This document shows, piece by piece, positions 28,401 through 36,600 of a stretch of 64,000 nt of DNA (the stretch's first letter is position 1; every line of letters begins with the position of its first letter). The position numbers and the translations under genes were made by a program. The stretch lies in the NCBI GenBank assembly GCA_046156035.1, contig JBJXEW010000025.1, positions 1 through 64,000 on the forward strand, written 5' to 3'. The notes under the pieces were generated by a model. That model was not told where the DNA came from. It did no database searches and saw nothing but the letters and a program-made list of their open reading frames with translations. Source of the stretch: JAEUIX01 sp046156035. Lineage in GTDB: Bacteria; Planctomycetota; Phycisphaerae; Phycisphaerales; UBA1924.

Positions 28401-31400
28401 CGGGGCCGAACCCGCCCAGCACGCCGCCCAGACGGATGGTGCCGGTGGGGCTGCCGATGAACTCCCCGCCCAGCACGGTGTCGTTGCGGGTGATGCCCGT
28501 GGACGACAGGTCGGGCGTGTTGCGCGGGTCGGTCACGCCGACGGCCACGGAGGCGGTCGTGCTGGTGATGAAGTTCGTGCGGTTGATCGAGAACGGGAAC
28601 CGGATCTGCACCAACTCGTTGCTGCCGGTGCTGCCGAAGGTGAACTGGTCCGTTTCGGGATCGAAGAACGCACCGAAGAGCAACGCGTACTGCTTCGCTC
28701 CGTCGTCCAGATCGCCGCCGTCGCCGAGGATCGCGTCGAGGCTGGTGGCACCCTGGATGACCTCCTTCTCGGCGTACTCGGTGAAGTCCAGGGCCGAAAA
28801 GAGCGGGTTGGTCCGGTCGTTCAAGATCTGGACGTTGGCGAGGTTGATGGTGCCCAGCGACAACTGCCCCGCGCTGCGGCCGACCAGAATCTGCGTGCCC
28901 GTGCTGTAGAGGCCCGGTCCGTTGCCGTTGCCGTTGGGAATCGTCGCGCCGCCCTGACCCTGCACGGCCGGAAGATCGAACCACGCACCGGAGAACGAGC
29001 GCACCGTGAGCGCACCCAGATCGCCGTTCACTGTGAGCGAACCGGGCAGATACCCGATCAGCAGCGAGCGCACCGCCCCGCCAAACCTTGAACTGCCGTA
29101 GAGCGCGCCGTCGATCTTCACGTCGCCGACGGACTGGCCGTCGGCCACGAACACGCCCTGGAAGAGCGGCGTTGCACCCAGGGTCGGATCGCCCAGCACC
29201 GGCGCACCCGTCGCGTCCACGAGCGTGTTCTCGATGAACGTGCGTGAGAACTGCAGGTCCTGGCGGGCATCGACCGAGCCCGGAAACGCGATCCCGGGCA
29301 AGGTTGCGGTGGAAGAGGTGATGTCCAGAAGGCCGGCCGCGTTGCCGCCGCGCGAGCCCGCGAATGACGAACGCCTCGGTTCGGTGAGATTGGTGTTGCG
29401 GAAGTAGCCGAGGTAGCGGTCGGTGCTCCGGTTGTCTCGGGCGAAGGGCGACCCCACGACCACGGAGCCGCCGCCGCTGCCGGCGGCGGGCAGGCCGAAG
29501 ACGATGGGGTTGGTGTCGTCATTGTCTTCGGGAGGTTCAACGAAATGGCCGAAACTGTTCTGTTGAAACTGCTGGAACAACCCGTCCGCATTGGTGGGGA
29601 ACTGGAAGCGGAAGAACCCTTCAATCGGCGGGGTGCCGGTGGGCTCGCCGGCCTCGTACGTGATCGTGCCGCCCACGATCGCGAAGTTGGTGTCCGAGCG
29701 TGCGTTGGAGATCACGATCCGCCCGATGCCGTCGTTGAAATCGGGGACGCCGTCGTCGTTCTGGTCCACGGCCGGTGCGGGCGAGCGGCCGCTGGGCACG
29801 GGCAGGGAGAGCGTCTCGACGATGGGGCGGCCGTAGAGGTCGAAGAACTCGACCATGGGCGGGAAGAAGCCCGACACCGCGTCGATGGCCAGCGCGCTGC
29901 TGCCGCTGCCGGTGGCGCGCTGGAACCGCACCTCGTCGAAGGCCTCGTTGCGGAAGTTCCCCAGGGGGAACATCGGGTTGGACTCGCTGAAGGTGTCCAG
30001 CGTGTAGAGCACCGGTCCGGCCAGACTGATCAGCGAGTTGATCGCGATGGGGTTGCTGGGGGTTGTGGTGCCCGTGATGATGGGGGCGCCGGTGAGGTCC
30101 GCGGGCGTGAACGCGCGCACCAGCCGGCCGTTGCGGAACAACTGAATGAGGTCGGACGCGGGATTGATCGCCCCCGGCTGGCCGAACGCCGGTGCGTAAA
30201 ACGTGAAGTTCCGGAGCGGGCGGGCGTTGCCACGGTCATCCCGGAACGAGAACGTGAGGGCAGTGCCCTCGTTGTTCGTGAAGGTGAGTTGATTGCCGGC
30301 ACCCAGGCCGCCCGCGACAACCTGGGCCGCGGAGATGTTGGGGGCGACCTGATCGACCTGCAGACGCGAGTTGGCGAACGGCTGGCCCAGGATCACCGCG
30401 CCCGTGGGCACGGTCGTAAACGTCTCTTCCCCGCTCACATACGTGCCGTTGCGCGGCTGCGAGCCATTCTGGACCCCGCCGATCGAACCCGAAATGCCCA
30501 CCTGCGCCCCGGCCACACGGTCGGCCACCATCGTGGCAAAGCGGCCCGTCTGCAACTCGGGAATGACATTCTGGATGAGGATCTGGTCCGTGTCCAGGGT
30601 GAGAATGACCGCCGGCGTGCTGCCGCCCGTGAGCCCCGTGGACGTGCCGAAGGCCACCCGGGCCGCGGCCGTGTCTGAGTACGTCAACTGCCAGGGACCA
30701 CCGTTGGGCCCCGTCACCACCACGTCGCCGGGCGCGAAGACGGGGCCCTGTCCGGGGAACGGGGGCGCCGGGGGCAGCGAGGGCTGCTGCATGGCCAGCA
30801 GCGCGGCTTGCACCTGCGCGGCCGACGCGTTGAAGGGAATGGGTGCCGTCTCCCCGGCGGGAAATGTGTCGCTGGTGAGTGTGAACGTGCCGCCCGTCGG
30901 CGAGCCACTCAGGCCCAAAAACTGCCTGTCAGTTGTGTCGATCCGTTCGATCACGATCGAGTCGAAGACCGACTGACCGTCGGAGGGCTGCAAGGTGTAC
31001 CGCGGCCCCAGCGCCGCCGGCCCCAGCGGCGGCTTGCCAACGCCGACGTCGGGCGTGCGTGCCAGCGTGATGGGCGACTCGATGACCTGCGTGGTCGGGT
31101 CGTCGACCGTGCCAACCCCGAAGAAGGTCTCCACGGCGCGTGTGCCGCGGAAAAGCGTGATCTTGGTTCCCGTCGGCGAGCGGTCCAGGTCATACCACTC
31201 GATGTAGCCGAGCGCCGTCGGATCGTTGGGGAGTTTGGGGTTGACGAGCCCATTGCCGTTCGGGAGCGGCGGACCGACGTGGATGCGGTTTCGTGGATCG
31301 GGCTGCGCCGGTGCCAGCGAACCGATCGGGCCGCTCTCGAACGGGCCGGGCAGCGAGCCGGGCGGGCGCATCTCCGTCTGGGCGCGCAGGTTGATGTTGA

Positions 31401-32049
31401 AGACGAACGAACGGAGAAACTGTCGCTGCGATGTCTCCTCGTCCAGCACGCTGAATTGGATCTGGTTCATCCCCGCGATCTGCAGCAGCAGTTCCGAGGT
31501 GGGGGCCGTGTCCGTGGGGCTCGGGTTGGGCGGCAACGTCACGATCGACGCGCGCCGCTCGATGGTGGTGGGGTCGAGGTCGTAGTTCAACGACTCGACC
31601 ACGAAGCCCGAACCCTCGAACAACTGCGTCGTGGGCAGTTCCAACGGCGCGGTCACGTCTTCGCCAAGGTCCGTGAACGTCTCGATCAAGGAATTGGCAA
31701 AGCCGGACGCCGGGACCTGCCGCTGGAAGAACGGCAGCACGTAGCCGAACCGTGAGTAGGCCGAACCCCGCGCCAGCGCGGGCAGAAGCAACGCCGTGGC
31801 CGGGTCGTCCAAGAACGTGTTCTGCGCCACACCCGGATCGAGGCTGCCCGAGCGACGCAGGCTGTACGACGGATCGACCGACAGCGCGAAGAGCAACTCG
31901 CGCTTCTCCAACTGCTCGAAGTTGCCCGAGAAGGGCGCCGCGCCGGCACGCGACTGCAGTTCGGTCGCCGACACCTGGTCCGCCTGGCCACGCTTCGCCC
32001 AGCGACGTGCATCCGACCCGCCATCACGCCGCGACTTCGACTTGCTCAT
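19453..32049 (-). CDS. Giant secreted beta-repeat surface protein (4198 residues)
   Basis: One uninterrupted 12.6-kb gene. The N-terminus is cationic and carries FEQLEKRELLFAL at residues 44-56, the planctomycete extracellular LExRxLL motif that marks export. Residues roughly 950-2950 are a long series of short Gly/Ile/Asn units such as LGSVTARGQIYADLRV and IGSVNITGGSLVG, typical of a parallel beta-helix. Near 3190-3340 a segment with SGSSDIDVFALPLRAGQ and TGVYYIAVGSS resembles a PPC-type bacterial domain. The last 200 residues look like a metalloprotease that lost its zinc site (RRVGELLGMR near 4125). The ATG at 32049 has GGGAG upstream. Probable role: adhesin or cell-surface layer; no partner gene is apparent. 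Confidence 0.85.
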   Translation of the reverse strand: MSKSKSRRDGGSDARRWAKRGQADQVSATELQSRAGAAPFSGNFEQLEKRELLFALSVDPSYSLRRSGSLDPGVAQNTFLDDPATALLLPALARGSAYSRFGYVLPFFQRQVPASGFANSLIETFTDLGEDVTAPLELPTTQLFEGSGFVVESLNYDLDPTTIERRASIVTLPPNPSPTDTAPTSELLLQIAGMNQIQFSVLDEETSQRQFLRSFVFNINLRAQTEMRPPGSLPGPFESGPIGSLAPAQPDPRNRIHVGPPLPNGNGLVNPKLPNDPTALGYIEWYDLDRSPTGTKITLFRGTRAVETFFGVGTVDDPTTQVIESPITLARTPDVGVGKPPLGPAALGPRYTLQPSDGQSVFDSIVIERIDTTDRQFLGLSGSPTGGTFTLTSDTFPAGETAPIPFNASAAQVQAALLAMQQPSLPPAPPFPGQGPVFAPGDVVVTGPNGGPWQLTYSDTAAARVAFGTSTGLTGGSTPAVILTLDTDQILIQNVIPELQTGRFATMVADRVAGAQVGISGSIGGVQNGSQPRNGTYVSGEETFTTVPTGAVILGQPFANSRLQVDQVAPNISAAQVVAGGLGAGNQLTFTNNEGTALTFSFRDDRGNARPLRNFTFYAPAFGQPGAINPASDLIQLFRNGRLVRAFTPADLTGAPIITGTTTPSNPIAINSLISLAGPVLYTLDTFSESNPMFPLGNFRNEAFDEVRFQRATGSGSSALAIDAVSGFFPPMVEFFDLYGRPIVETLSLPVPSGRSPAPAVDQNDDGVPDFNDGIGRIVISNARSDTNFAIVGGTITYEAGEPTGTPPIEGFFRFQFPTNADGLFQQFQQNSFGHFVEPPEDNDDTNPIVFGLPAAGSGGGSVVVGSPFARDNRSTDRYLGYFRNTNLTEPRRSSFAGSRGGNAAGLLDITSSTATLPGIAFPGSVDARQDLQFSRTFIENTLVDATGAPVLGDPTLGATPLFQGVFVADGQSVGDVKIDGALYGSSRFGGAVRSLLIGYLPGSLTVNGDLGALTVRSFSGAWFDLPAVQGQGGATIPNGNGNGPGLYSTGTQILVGRSAGQLSLGTINLANVQILNDRTNPLFSALDFTEYAEKEVIQGATSLDAILGDGGDLDDGAKQYALLFGAFFDPETDQFTFGSTGSNELVQIRFPFSINRTNFITSTTASVAVGVTDPRNTPDLSSTGITRNDTVLGGEFIGSPTGTIRLGGVLGGFGPVSTAEDNADVFGFAAIGGQRVDTVILFGGALAPRFAAKVVDSRGRTLANFQSGFVTGDRTADSQSQPDIVSPFLNSVRFSFTPDATDAYYLVFSRPPSTVSNGFMGYEATVTGLPNLSLGMFSQVGGLAPNSISVAGSVGLMRFGAATNNNDGVLFVPPRPGTESDNDYLTTRRLQLTVNGDLHALLFGGAVDTSSQDELSSIRVTGNLGVLRTGVNPLAGIGATAGDFAAGVITVGGTIGEMDINGALGARQNPFPDLSIEVGPVGPVRITSGTSGGPGDIGGLLIGTYVAADRVQVRTSAGSTIDRFIVGTQGPGSTAFTGSIRLNQPSLLFAAGTNIRFADFSQVASGSSGFPVDTDSIIALPFGQSITLADATGTPFVISVAGGTNAGGNSGAQIIALPIAGAGLVIGRIQAQLSNGSELRIGSLGGTAIGIGRIQLNLVNGGTLRGGSIIIGGASPIDILRLEVTGGALDRIVNATVGGDIVSADVLGVRTVHIAGNLGSTNTTPGMRRKIGHFLGLAQGEQGAVGGVIGVPGFVNNWNGTTYEGLLAFSPTTPNTGDQVGLPYDPFLDGLLVRGGNVENVSVAGSIGDVLLTGVGATLRLLVPNFNQVSVPGVFNGIVGSIYAQNIINIDVGDGLAGPGESGIANAGIFANGSIQAIRGGYRVLNPVVSGVIIASGLGGAAPGSLPGINGINIRGGRIDGAFIGGASLDSFWRAPRGTLENSTGNIDDPTATATVASVVGIGTVMFRSTVFGTAIGTVNLHSGSVFDASSVIARGTTVVAPGQGTAIATLGSVQQIIVDEFRNSTLTGEGLEFRPNQIIASDIVRYIASARDIADLEITTPNDLVTLTARNATRLILNIGNIARVVSIRGDLRSSTLNVGRLESLGVSGNVLASTIRSTGMINSITISRNATNTSIVAVGAGGRINSLNVIGSFSGDITSNGPINALAANGDFTGSVTIVSTVDGTLNSIRSGGDLAVSLSVPLNVNSISSGGIIGRRVAQGATSRDVIDIKGNLGSVTARGQIYADLRVGQAITGGVTVGRTSALPGADFVSDFVITAAGRIASVNITGDFRGSILSQSGGIGSVNITGGSLVGSARAANAIEARDGDIGSVTVSRGHILGSISARDGSINAINVIADAAGFGNIGVDPTLAAGVIAGIPAAERRGQLPPGFVNTAGRDGPRIFAGLDIVSLNVGRSIFESSIQAGRRVGNVSVLGNIDGNANPIAANASFIVAGDEIGSVSANGTRAVGTASARGTIVAAGILSLGTDNLPGGVGAAADLVKSGIVSSVAFRFDAVGTAVYAGLEAGPNGVFEQGGGDDTVAPGLSTITSVTITRGTIAGVSIGNFAFAKTRIVSVSAPAGALTATQASASTNVAITGLTTAAPRVTGTPAPEFVGDPVALGYTPIPVAGLPVVIGAAAATLRYSGGANQAFYDALGTRIVIVNSTTGSLTVDGLATANIAGLGIITGRNASLASITVRPQLSGASNIYVDGSVGSATFGLVTLTPGNRFRAGESFGTVSIGARDPAAPAAANPTNLVALAANSFTSVTFLNGYGVSSNSRIDARRLGNFTVTGTFNGVVSSDFDITGVRVNGAFNGRVRSGGSIGSFSSTTATNARLTARDNLGSVVVSGAADGFTVYAGTDLGGDADFGGVGANILGTANADTVTNGNIASVSIGGNFTRSDVAAGRSRGVDGFINRPGDLVAAGRSNIGPVRIAGAVGSIQQTQTYGVFASGTLGTTFVGNFNLTGSLGNFTRRATVETATPLQVVSLTVENPGIFSYVARVVFNQNINPGAGNANLLAALTIAEQRDGGFGTAITLAGATDFSSNNDTNPANDVEYAVSYNPNTFTATITFSRTVTDRALLGPTDQVTLPGGNVRTSPGAPSRTLAGPGVYKFSIASTLTGATVTSTLDGNGDGVSTAGDTFTRNALVGDAGDRSGNYRDGATSLYAATDLGLLLNTDRPANNGAPDVNTPYTLRGTIGDNAAILAQGISGSSDIDVFALPLRAGQILRFGELGGTAALATRAIYDNTFLVEDPTAGTTDPVRVRSSALASSSGLTLDTLRPIVGLPQRFFADTPSEKLLRLIDPSDTRNASESFLVRQTGVYYIAVGSSETQLAVPAANLPPSATNFTGIIDVGIHDPNVTEIPITQGNLGDYNFAITIEDSGSSGFFGTAVPQASSSGFSTGSTFSPAGIGAPLAADFLQNAGTDAIVGTADDVLAPFIERFELVGGLGNDVDGVPFGLLNKWIFQLVPDANGLFGVQPDGSVAGNVRGTNARGVIGLRDPAINGGAETEVRTPAAGAVPTSLPAAGDFSAPVGALASTPITRTTIVQSFPSSAAVAVPGVAGVPAPFQFQRFAGADFTFGTADDYIVGSDTFDRVAGVDGILSNADDTLTPTARVGTTVRISGGPDGILGNADDVTRTTTDAGDGALLVTSPRPSDFFPTAAIPAAGTILPSIVRGEWTFTLEPGGANKTYQGNGTLAVRSNDRVVGTNNRGTRYTVSAGADGRFNTLALASTDDATTVDSSLGRRGLNGTNTTTVAPDLDVFHLDNGSSIAAGTRFRITLKATDTSANLGLLAPLRDQLGNFTALRLFDTRGAVQIGLFDTTFNNDFSTAAVGVEDFGSNITNSALIASTSGQGGYAGARTTTVSNGITGYGTDANGDTFIDVVAPRALNPEAASLGAGNANGTFAVFVQGATRSDYRVEIVRMPAVAAAATPRTQNVLIETAGGQITWLEANPYSPTVLGAFDPAFNALDGLIGGVSPLTYIIDASAAANPAGGVVQRLRSLFNIVPGFVDNVADANGSFGTIGTVRFSTNAADFEGQSYSTVYITSSPEPASMTTSLLSTLVFGASQKVDAFNSNANDEAVVFARAFNVLANGVGASGADLLINEITAAAARRVGELLGMRIVSDTSLDILNSGSVTNARTGFNASFLARSSPLSGQQDLIRSTDFFLGQQRSVGLLNRILLGV

Positions 32050-32534
32050 GCCACGCTCCCTGCCGACTCGTTGCCCGACCCGAACGCCGCCTCGACGGAC
32101 CTGACCATCGCCAATGCCAACCCCGCGACCACCCAAACACTCACGCCGCCACCCGGTGTGCCCATCTCATGCATTCCCCGTATCACAACCGGCGCGGCTG
32201 AACACCCACTCGCACGCGGCATCCGCCTTCTTTGCGCCAGCGCGCACCGCCAAGGGGGAGCAAGCCTACTCGACCCATCCGGCGTTCGCAAGTCCGGATT
32301 CCATAACGAGTTGCCTCACACTCGTCGCATCCGGCCCGGCGCGCACGGACCCTGGCGTGCCTCCGCCTCGTCCATTCGTGAAGGCACGCCCGGCGGTTCC
32401 AGATTGCACCACGTAAAGCCATCGCATTTCGGCACTTGCCAGTGCACGGGCCTCGACCCACCGACCTCTGCACCGCGCCAGCGAAGATCGCCGATGAATC
32501 CTCATTCACGCCGGACCCGAACCACGAGAACGCT
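32050..32534. other. Divergent promoter region of the giant protein gene, no gene
   Basis: A 485-bp gap between two genes transcribed away from each other, so it must contain both promoters. I see no convincing -35/-10 pair, tRNA, hairpin terminator or coding frame. The local composition is less GC-skewed than in the flanking genes. Confidence 0.5.
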
Positions 32535-33593
32535 ATGACACCTCTGCCCTTGCTTGCCCCAGCCGAGCGGCTTGCCGATGCCATCCAGCGGCTCCCCTCG
32601 GGCGTTCACCTGATGGTCGCCGGAACCCTGCTTGCCGGGCTGATCCTGTGGGCCGCCGGACGGCAGGTGCTGAAGCCTGTTGTTGTTTTGGTAGGGTGTT
32701 CGGCAACCACCATCGCAGGCTTCATGCTGCTGCCCGTGATCGCGCCTCAGGCCGGTGTATCACCCTATATAGGTGGTCTTGGAGGCCTGGTCCTCGGGGT
32801 TCTCGCCGGCTTCCTTCTGTACCGCCTGGCACTCGCCGCTACCTTTGGCCTCACGCTCGCCGCGGCCGTGGGCCTGATGGCCGCCGCGCTCATTTCGCTC
32901 CCGGGCCTCCGGCCCGTCGCGGCTCTCGGGCGCGGTGGCGGCTTGGGTGGTGATGAGCAGACCGTGCCAGCGACGGGCGAACGCTCGAAGAATCCGTATC
33001 CAGAGGTCGTGAACCCCCCGGTCACGCCGCGGCGGACCGTGCCTGCGGGCGCGCCGGGCGGGCCAGCCACCTCCGAAGCGATTCCGGTGCCGGCTCCGGC
33101 CTCGCCAGGTCCTGCCGCGACATCCACAACCTCAACCTGGGCTTGGCCGGAACTGTCGGGCGTGCTGCCGACCTTGGAAGGTTCGTCCGACGTCTCGGCC
33201 CGCGTGCGCGGCTTTGTGGCCGCGCTGCGGGAGCAGTGGCAGACGGCGTGGGGCCGGTTCCGCGCCACGGACCAGATGGTGATTTCGCTCGCCGCGCTCA
33301 TCGGGCTTTTCGCCGGCGGCATCATCGGGCTCACACTCCCCGCGTGGGCGGCGGGCGCCGTGACCGCGCTGGCCGGCGCGGCGATCTGGCTGCCGTGCGC
33401 TGCCTGGCTTGCCAACGCCGCGAAGGCCCCCGGCTACGAGCGGCTGGACCTGCCGCCCACGGGCTGGGCGATCGTGTGGGGTGTGGTGGCCCTGCTGGGC
33501 GTGGGCATCCAGTGGACGGGCCTGATCGGTGGCGGTGCCAAGGGGGCGAAGAAGGCACGCTCGCCGCGCGGGGCAAAGGCTGCCGCGGCGTGA
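32535..33593 (+). CDS. Polytopic membrane protein of unknown function
   Basis: A 352-residue protein with about seven to eight hydrophobic helices in two groups. The first group (about residues 25-135) includes VAGTLLAGLILWAAG, VVVLVGCSATTIAGFMLLPV and GGLVLGVLAGFLLYRLA. The second group (about 250-340) includes VISLAALIGLFAGGIIGLTL and IVWGVVALLGVGIQW. The linker between them is Pro/Ala/Thr-rich and probably disordered. The Gly-rich helices resemble TMEM198/DUF4203-like proteins, but I cannot confirm that. The ATG at 32535 has only a weak ribosome site. It may be translated with nothing downstream, since the next gene converges. Confidence 0.7.
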   Translation: MTPLPLLAPAERLADAIQRLPSGVHLMVAGTLLAGLILWAAGRQVLKPVVVLVGCSATTIAGFMLLPVIAPQAGVSPYIGGLGGLVLGVLAGFLLYRLALAATFGLTLAAAVGLMAAALISLPGLRPVAALGRGGGLGGDEQTVPATGERSKNPYPEVVNPPVTPRRTVPAGAPGGPATSEAIPVPAPASPGPAATSTTSTWAWPELSGVLPTLEGSSDVSARVRGFVAALREQWQTAWGRFRATDQMVISLAALIGLFAGGIIGLTLPAWAAGAVTALAGAAIWLPCAAWLANAAKAPGYERLDLPPTGWAIVWGVVALLGVGIQWTGLIGGGAKGAKKARSPRGAKAAAA

Positions 33594-33639
33594 ACGGCAA
33601 GGCCACGCGGCCATGAGCGGGCAAGTGCGTGCCCCGGCA

Positions 33640-36600
33640 TCAACACCCGACAACGAAGTAGTCGGTGATGAAGTCGCCGAGGTTGTCCGGGAAGGGTTCG
33701 TTGCACTGCCCCGCGCCGCCCGGGATATACGCGGCCTTATAGCCGCTGTCATAGGGCGGTTCGTTCTCTGGGCAGGCAATCGCGTAGCCACCGGGCCCGG
33801 CAATGGCCGGATCGGTGAAGTAATCGGTGATGAAGTCGCCCAGGTCGTCGGGGTTCACGACGGTGTCGAGGTTGTAGTCGAGGGGGCAGGTGCCCACGGA
33901 CACGACGAAGACCGGGCTCGAGGCGTAGCCGCAGGCGCTGGTCGCAAAGACCTGATACGAGCCCGCATCGCTCGCGTCGGTGGGGTTGAAGGTGAGCGTG
34001 TCGGTGGCCGCGCCGGTGATGCGACCGTCGTCGGCGAGTGGTGCGCTGTCCTTCCACCACTGATACGTGATCACACCTGGGCCGGTGGCGGCGGCGGAGA
34101 GCAAACCCTGCACGCCCGCGGAGAGTGTTGTATCGCCGGGAGCCCCCACCAGCACGGGCACGTTCCCGTTGAGCAGGTATGTGGCGGGGAGCGGCGGGCC
34201 AACGGGCTGATTGACGGGGTAGAAGAGGACGTGGTAGTTGCGGTAGAAGTCGAAGACGATGGCACCACTTTCGGCGGGCGCGGCGGTGCCGCGCGTGGCC
34301 CACGCCGCGCCGTTCCACTCATAGACAAGCGGGAACAGGCTCGACCCACCGAACGCGACAACGGTGCCGCGCACGGAATCGAAACTCATACCGGGGCGGA
34401 AGCGCGTGCCGACCGAGCCTGCGTCTTTGAGCGTCCAAGCGGCACCGTCGAACTCCCAGGTTTCATTGGAGGTGTTGAAGAGCCCTTCATGTCCGCCCAG
34501 CAGCACGCAGACACCGCGGTGGAAGTCGAAGGTCATACCCGCGTAGGCGCGAATGCTGGGAACGGGTGCATCGGGGAAGACCTCGGACCACAGGCCGGTT
34601 GCCGAGTCGAGTTCCCACGTGTCGCCGTGGTATGTCTGAAAGATCCCCACCTGGGTAAAGCCGCCGAACAGGACGGTCTTGCCGCGCAGGCGGTCGTGTG
34701 CAAGGGCGGAGGCGGTGCGTGCACCGGGGCCGGTGCCCTGCGTGTCGATGGGGTACCAGTCGGTGCCGTCGTACTCCCACAGGTCTGAGAGGGAGCCGCC
34801 CGTGCCTGTGCCGCCGAAGAGCAGCGTGCGGCCGCGCACCGCGTCGTAGGCCATGGCGTGGTATGAACGCGCTGGCGGGGTGGTGGGCGTGGCCACCTGC
34901 GTCCAGGTGGTGCCGTCGAACTCCCACGTGTCGCTCAGGGTGGTGAGGCCGGCCTGGCCACCGAAGAGCACCGTGATGCCGCGGATCTCGTCGAAGGCCA
35001 TGGCGTGGCTCTGGCGTGCGAGCGGCGAGGAGGGTGTGATGAAGGGTGCCCAGTTGCAGTCGATGGCGAGCGTGGCCGGTTCGCTCACGGCGGGGCCGCA
35101 GAGGCCGCCCTCGAGCACCACGTGGTACGCACCCTCATCGGCGAAGTCGGCATCGTTGATGGTGAGCTGCGTGGAGGTTGCTCCCGCGATGTGGCCGTCG
35201 TTGACGAGCGGCTCGCCGTTCTTGTACCACTGCGAGGCGGTGGGTGCCCAGCCCGAGAGCGAGACATTGAAGCGGGCAGAGGTGCCGCGGATGCTGACAA
35301 GCGAGCGTGGCTGCCCGGAAACGGAGATGCCGTCTGCCGGACGGACGGTGAGCGCGGCGGGCTGGCTGATGAGGGCGTTGGAGCACGAGTTGGTGCAGAC
35401 CACGATGTAGCCGCCCACATCGGACTCCTGCACGTTGGTGAGGGTAACGGTGGGCACGGTGGTGGAGGCGAAGGGCTCGAGGGCCAGATCGCGGTACCAG
35501 CGGTAGAGGATGGCCGGGGGCGTGGTGGAGCAGGTGAAGGTGGCGGAGCCGCCGATACAGGTCTGGGTGTCGGTGGGGAAGGTGACAAAGTCCACCAGGC
35601 GCACGGAGATGCGGGCGGTGTACGTGGGTGAATCCACCGAGTTGCAGTTGTTGAAGACGCGGCAGAAGTAGACATCGCCGTCGACGGCCGCGTTGAGCGT
35701 GCCGATGAAGTAGCCCGAGCCGTTGGCACCGGGGATGGCCTGCCCGTTCTTGAACCACTGGAAGGAGCGGGGGAAGCCGGACGACGAAACGCCCACGGTG
35801 CCGCCGCCAGACTCGCAGATGTCGAAGAACTCGTTCTCGCCAAAGACCTGGATGGGGCCGGCTTGGCCGAGTTGGAATGGGCCGTAGTTGAAGCCGCCGC
35901 AGTTGTTTGAGACCACGGCGGTGTAGTTGCCGAAGTCGCCCGCGCTCACCGCGGGAAAGAAGAGTGTGGGGGAAGTGGCATCGGGCAGGAGCGCGCCGTC
36001 CTTGTACCACTGGACGTTGGCGGGCTCGTTGGTAGTGAAGGCGATAAACGCGGAGAGCCCCTCGCATGTGAAGTAGGGCTGCGCACCTGTGGCGAGTGTG
36101 GGAATGCTGGAGATCGAGAATGTCCCCGGATTCACGTGGAAGAAGGGTTGCTGGGCACCCTTGATGAGCACGCGGCAGTTGAGCGAACGCTGCGGAACAT
36201 TGCCCGACCAGGTGCCGTTGTTGGCCACACCCGCGGCGATGAGGTGCGGGAAAGTCGCCCCCCCGTCGGTGGAGAGGTAGATGTTCACCGCGGAGCAGTT
36301 GATGGGCGGAGCGTTGGTGCCGGCCGTGGCCCACGACACGGTCAGGTTGCCGTCGCAGATGTTGGAACCGGAAGATGGCCCGGTTACACGGAAGCCGCTG
36401 GACGCGGCAAACTGCACGCTGGAGTTGGCGCGCGCGAAGCCACCGCCAGCGCTCACGTTGTCGCGCACCACCACGGTGAAAGTGCTGTTGCGGGCGAGGA
36501 GCGGCAGGTTCATCCCCACGATCGCCGCGCCACTCACCACGTTGGCCAACGGCGGGAACAGGCGCGTTGCGCTCGGGGAGGGCGCGAAGTTGCGCAGCAG

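Noticed and set aside
26465..28984. Second minus-strand frame inside the giant protein gene
   Set aside because: Arg/His/Gly-rich and alternative to a frame that runs 12.6 kb without interruption and has repeat periodicity.
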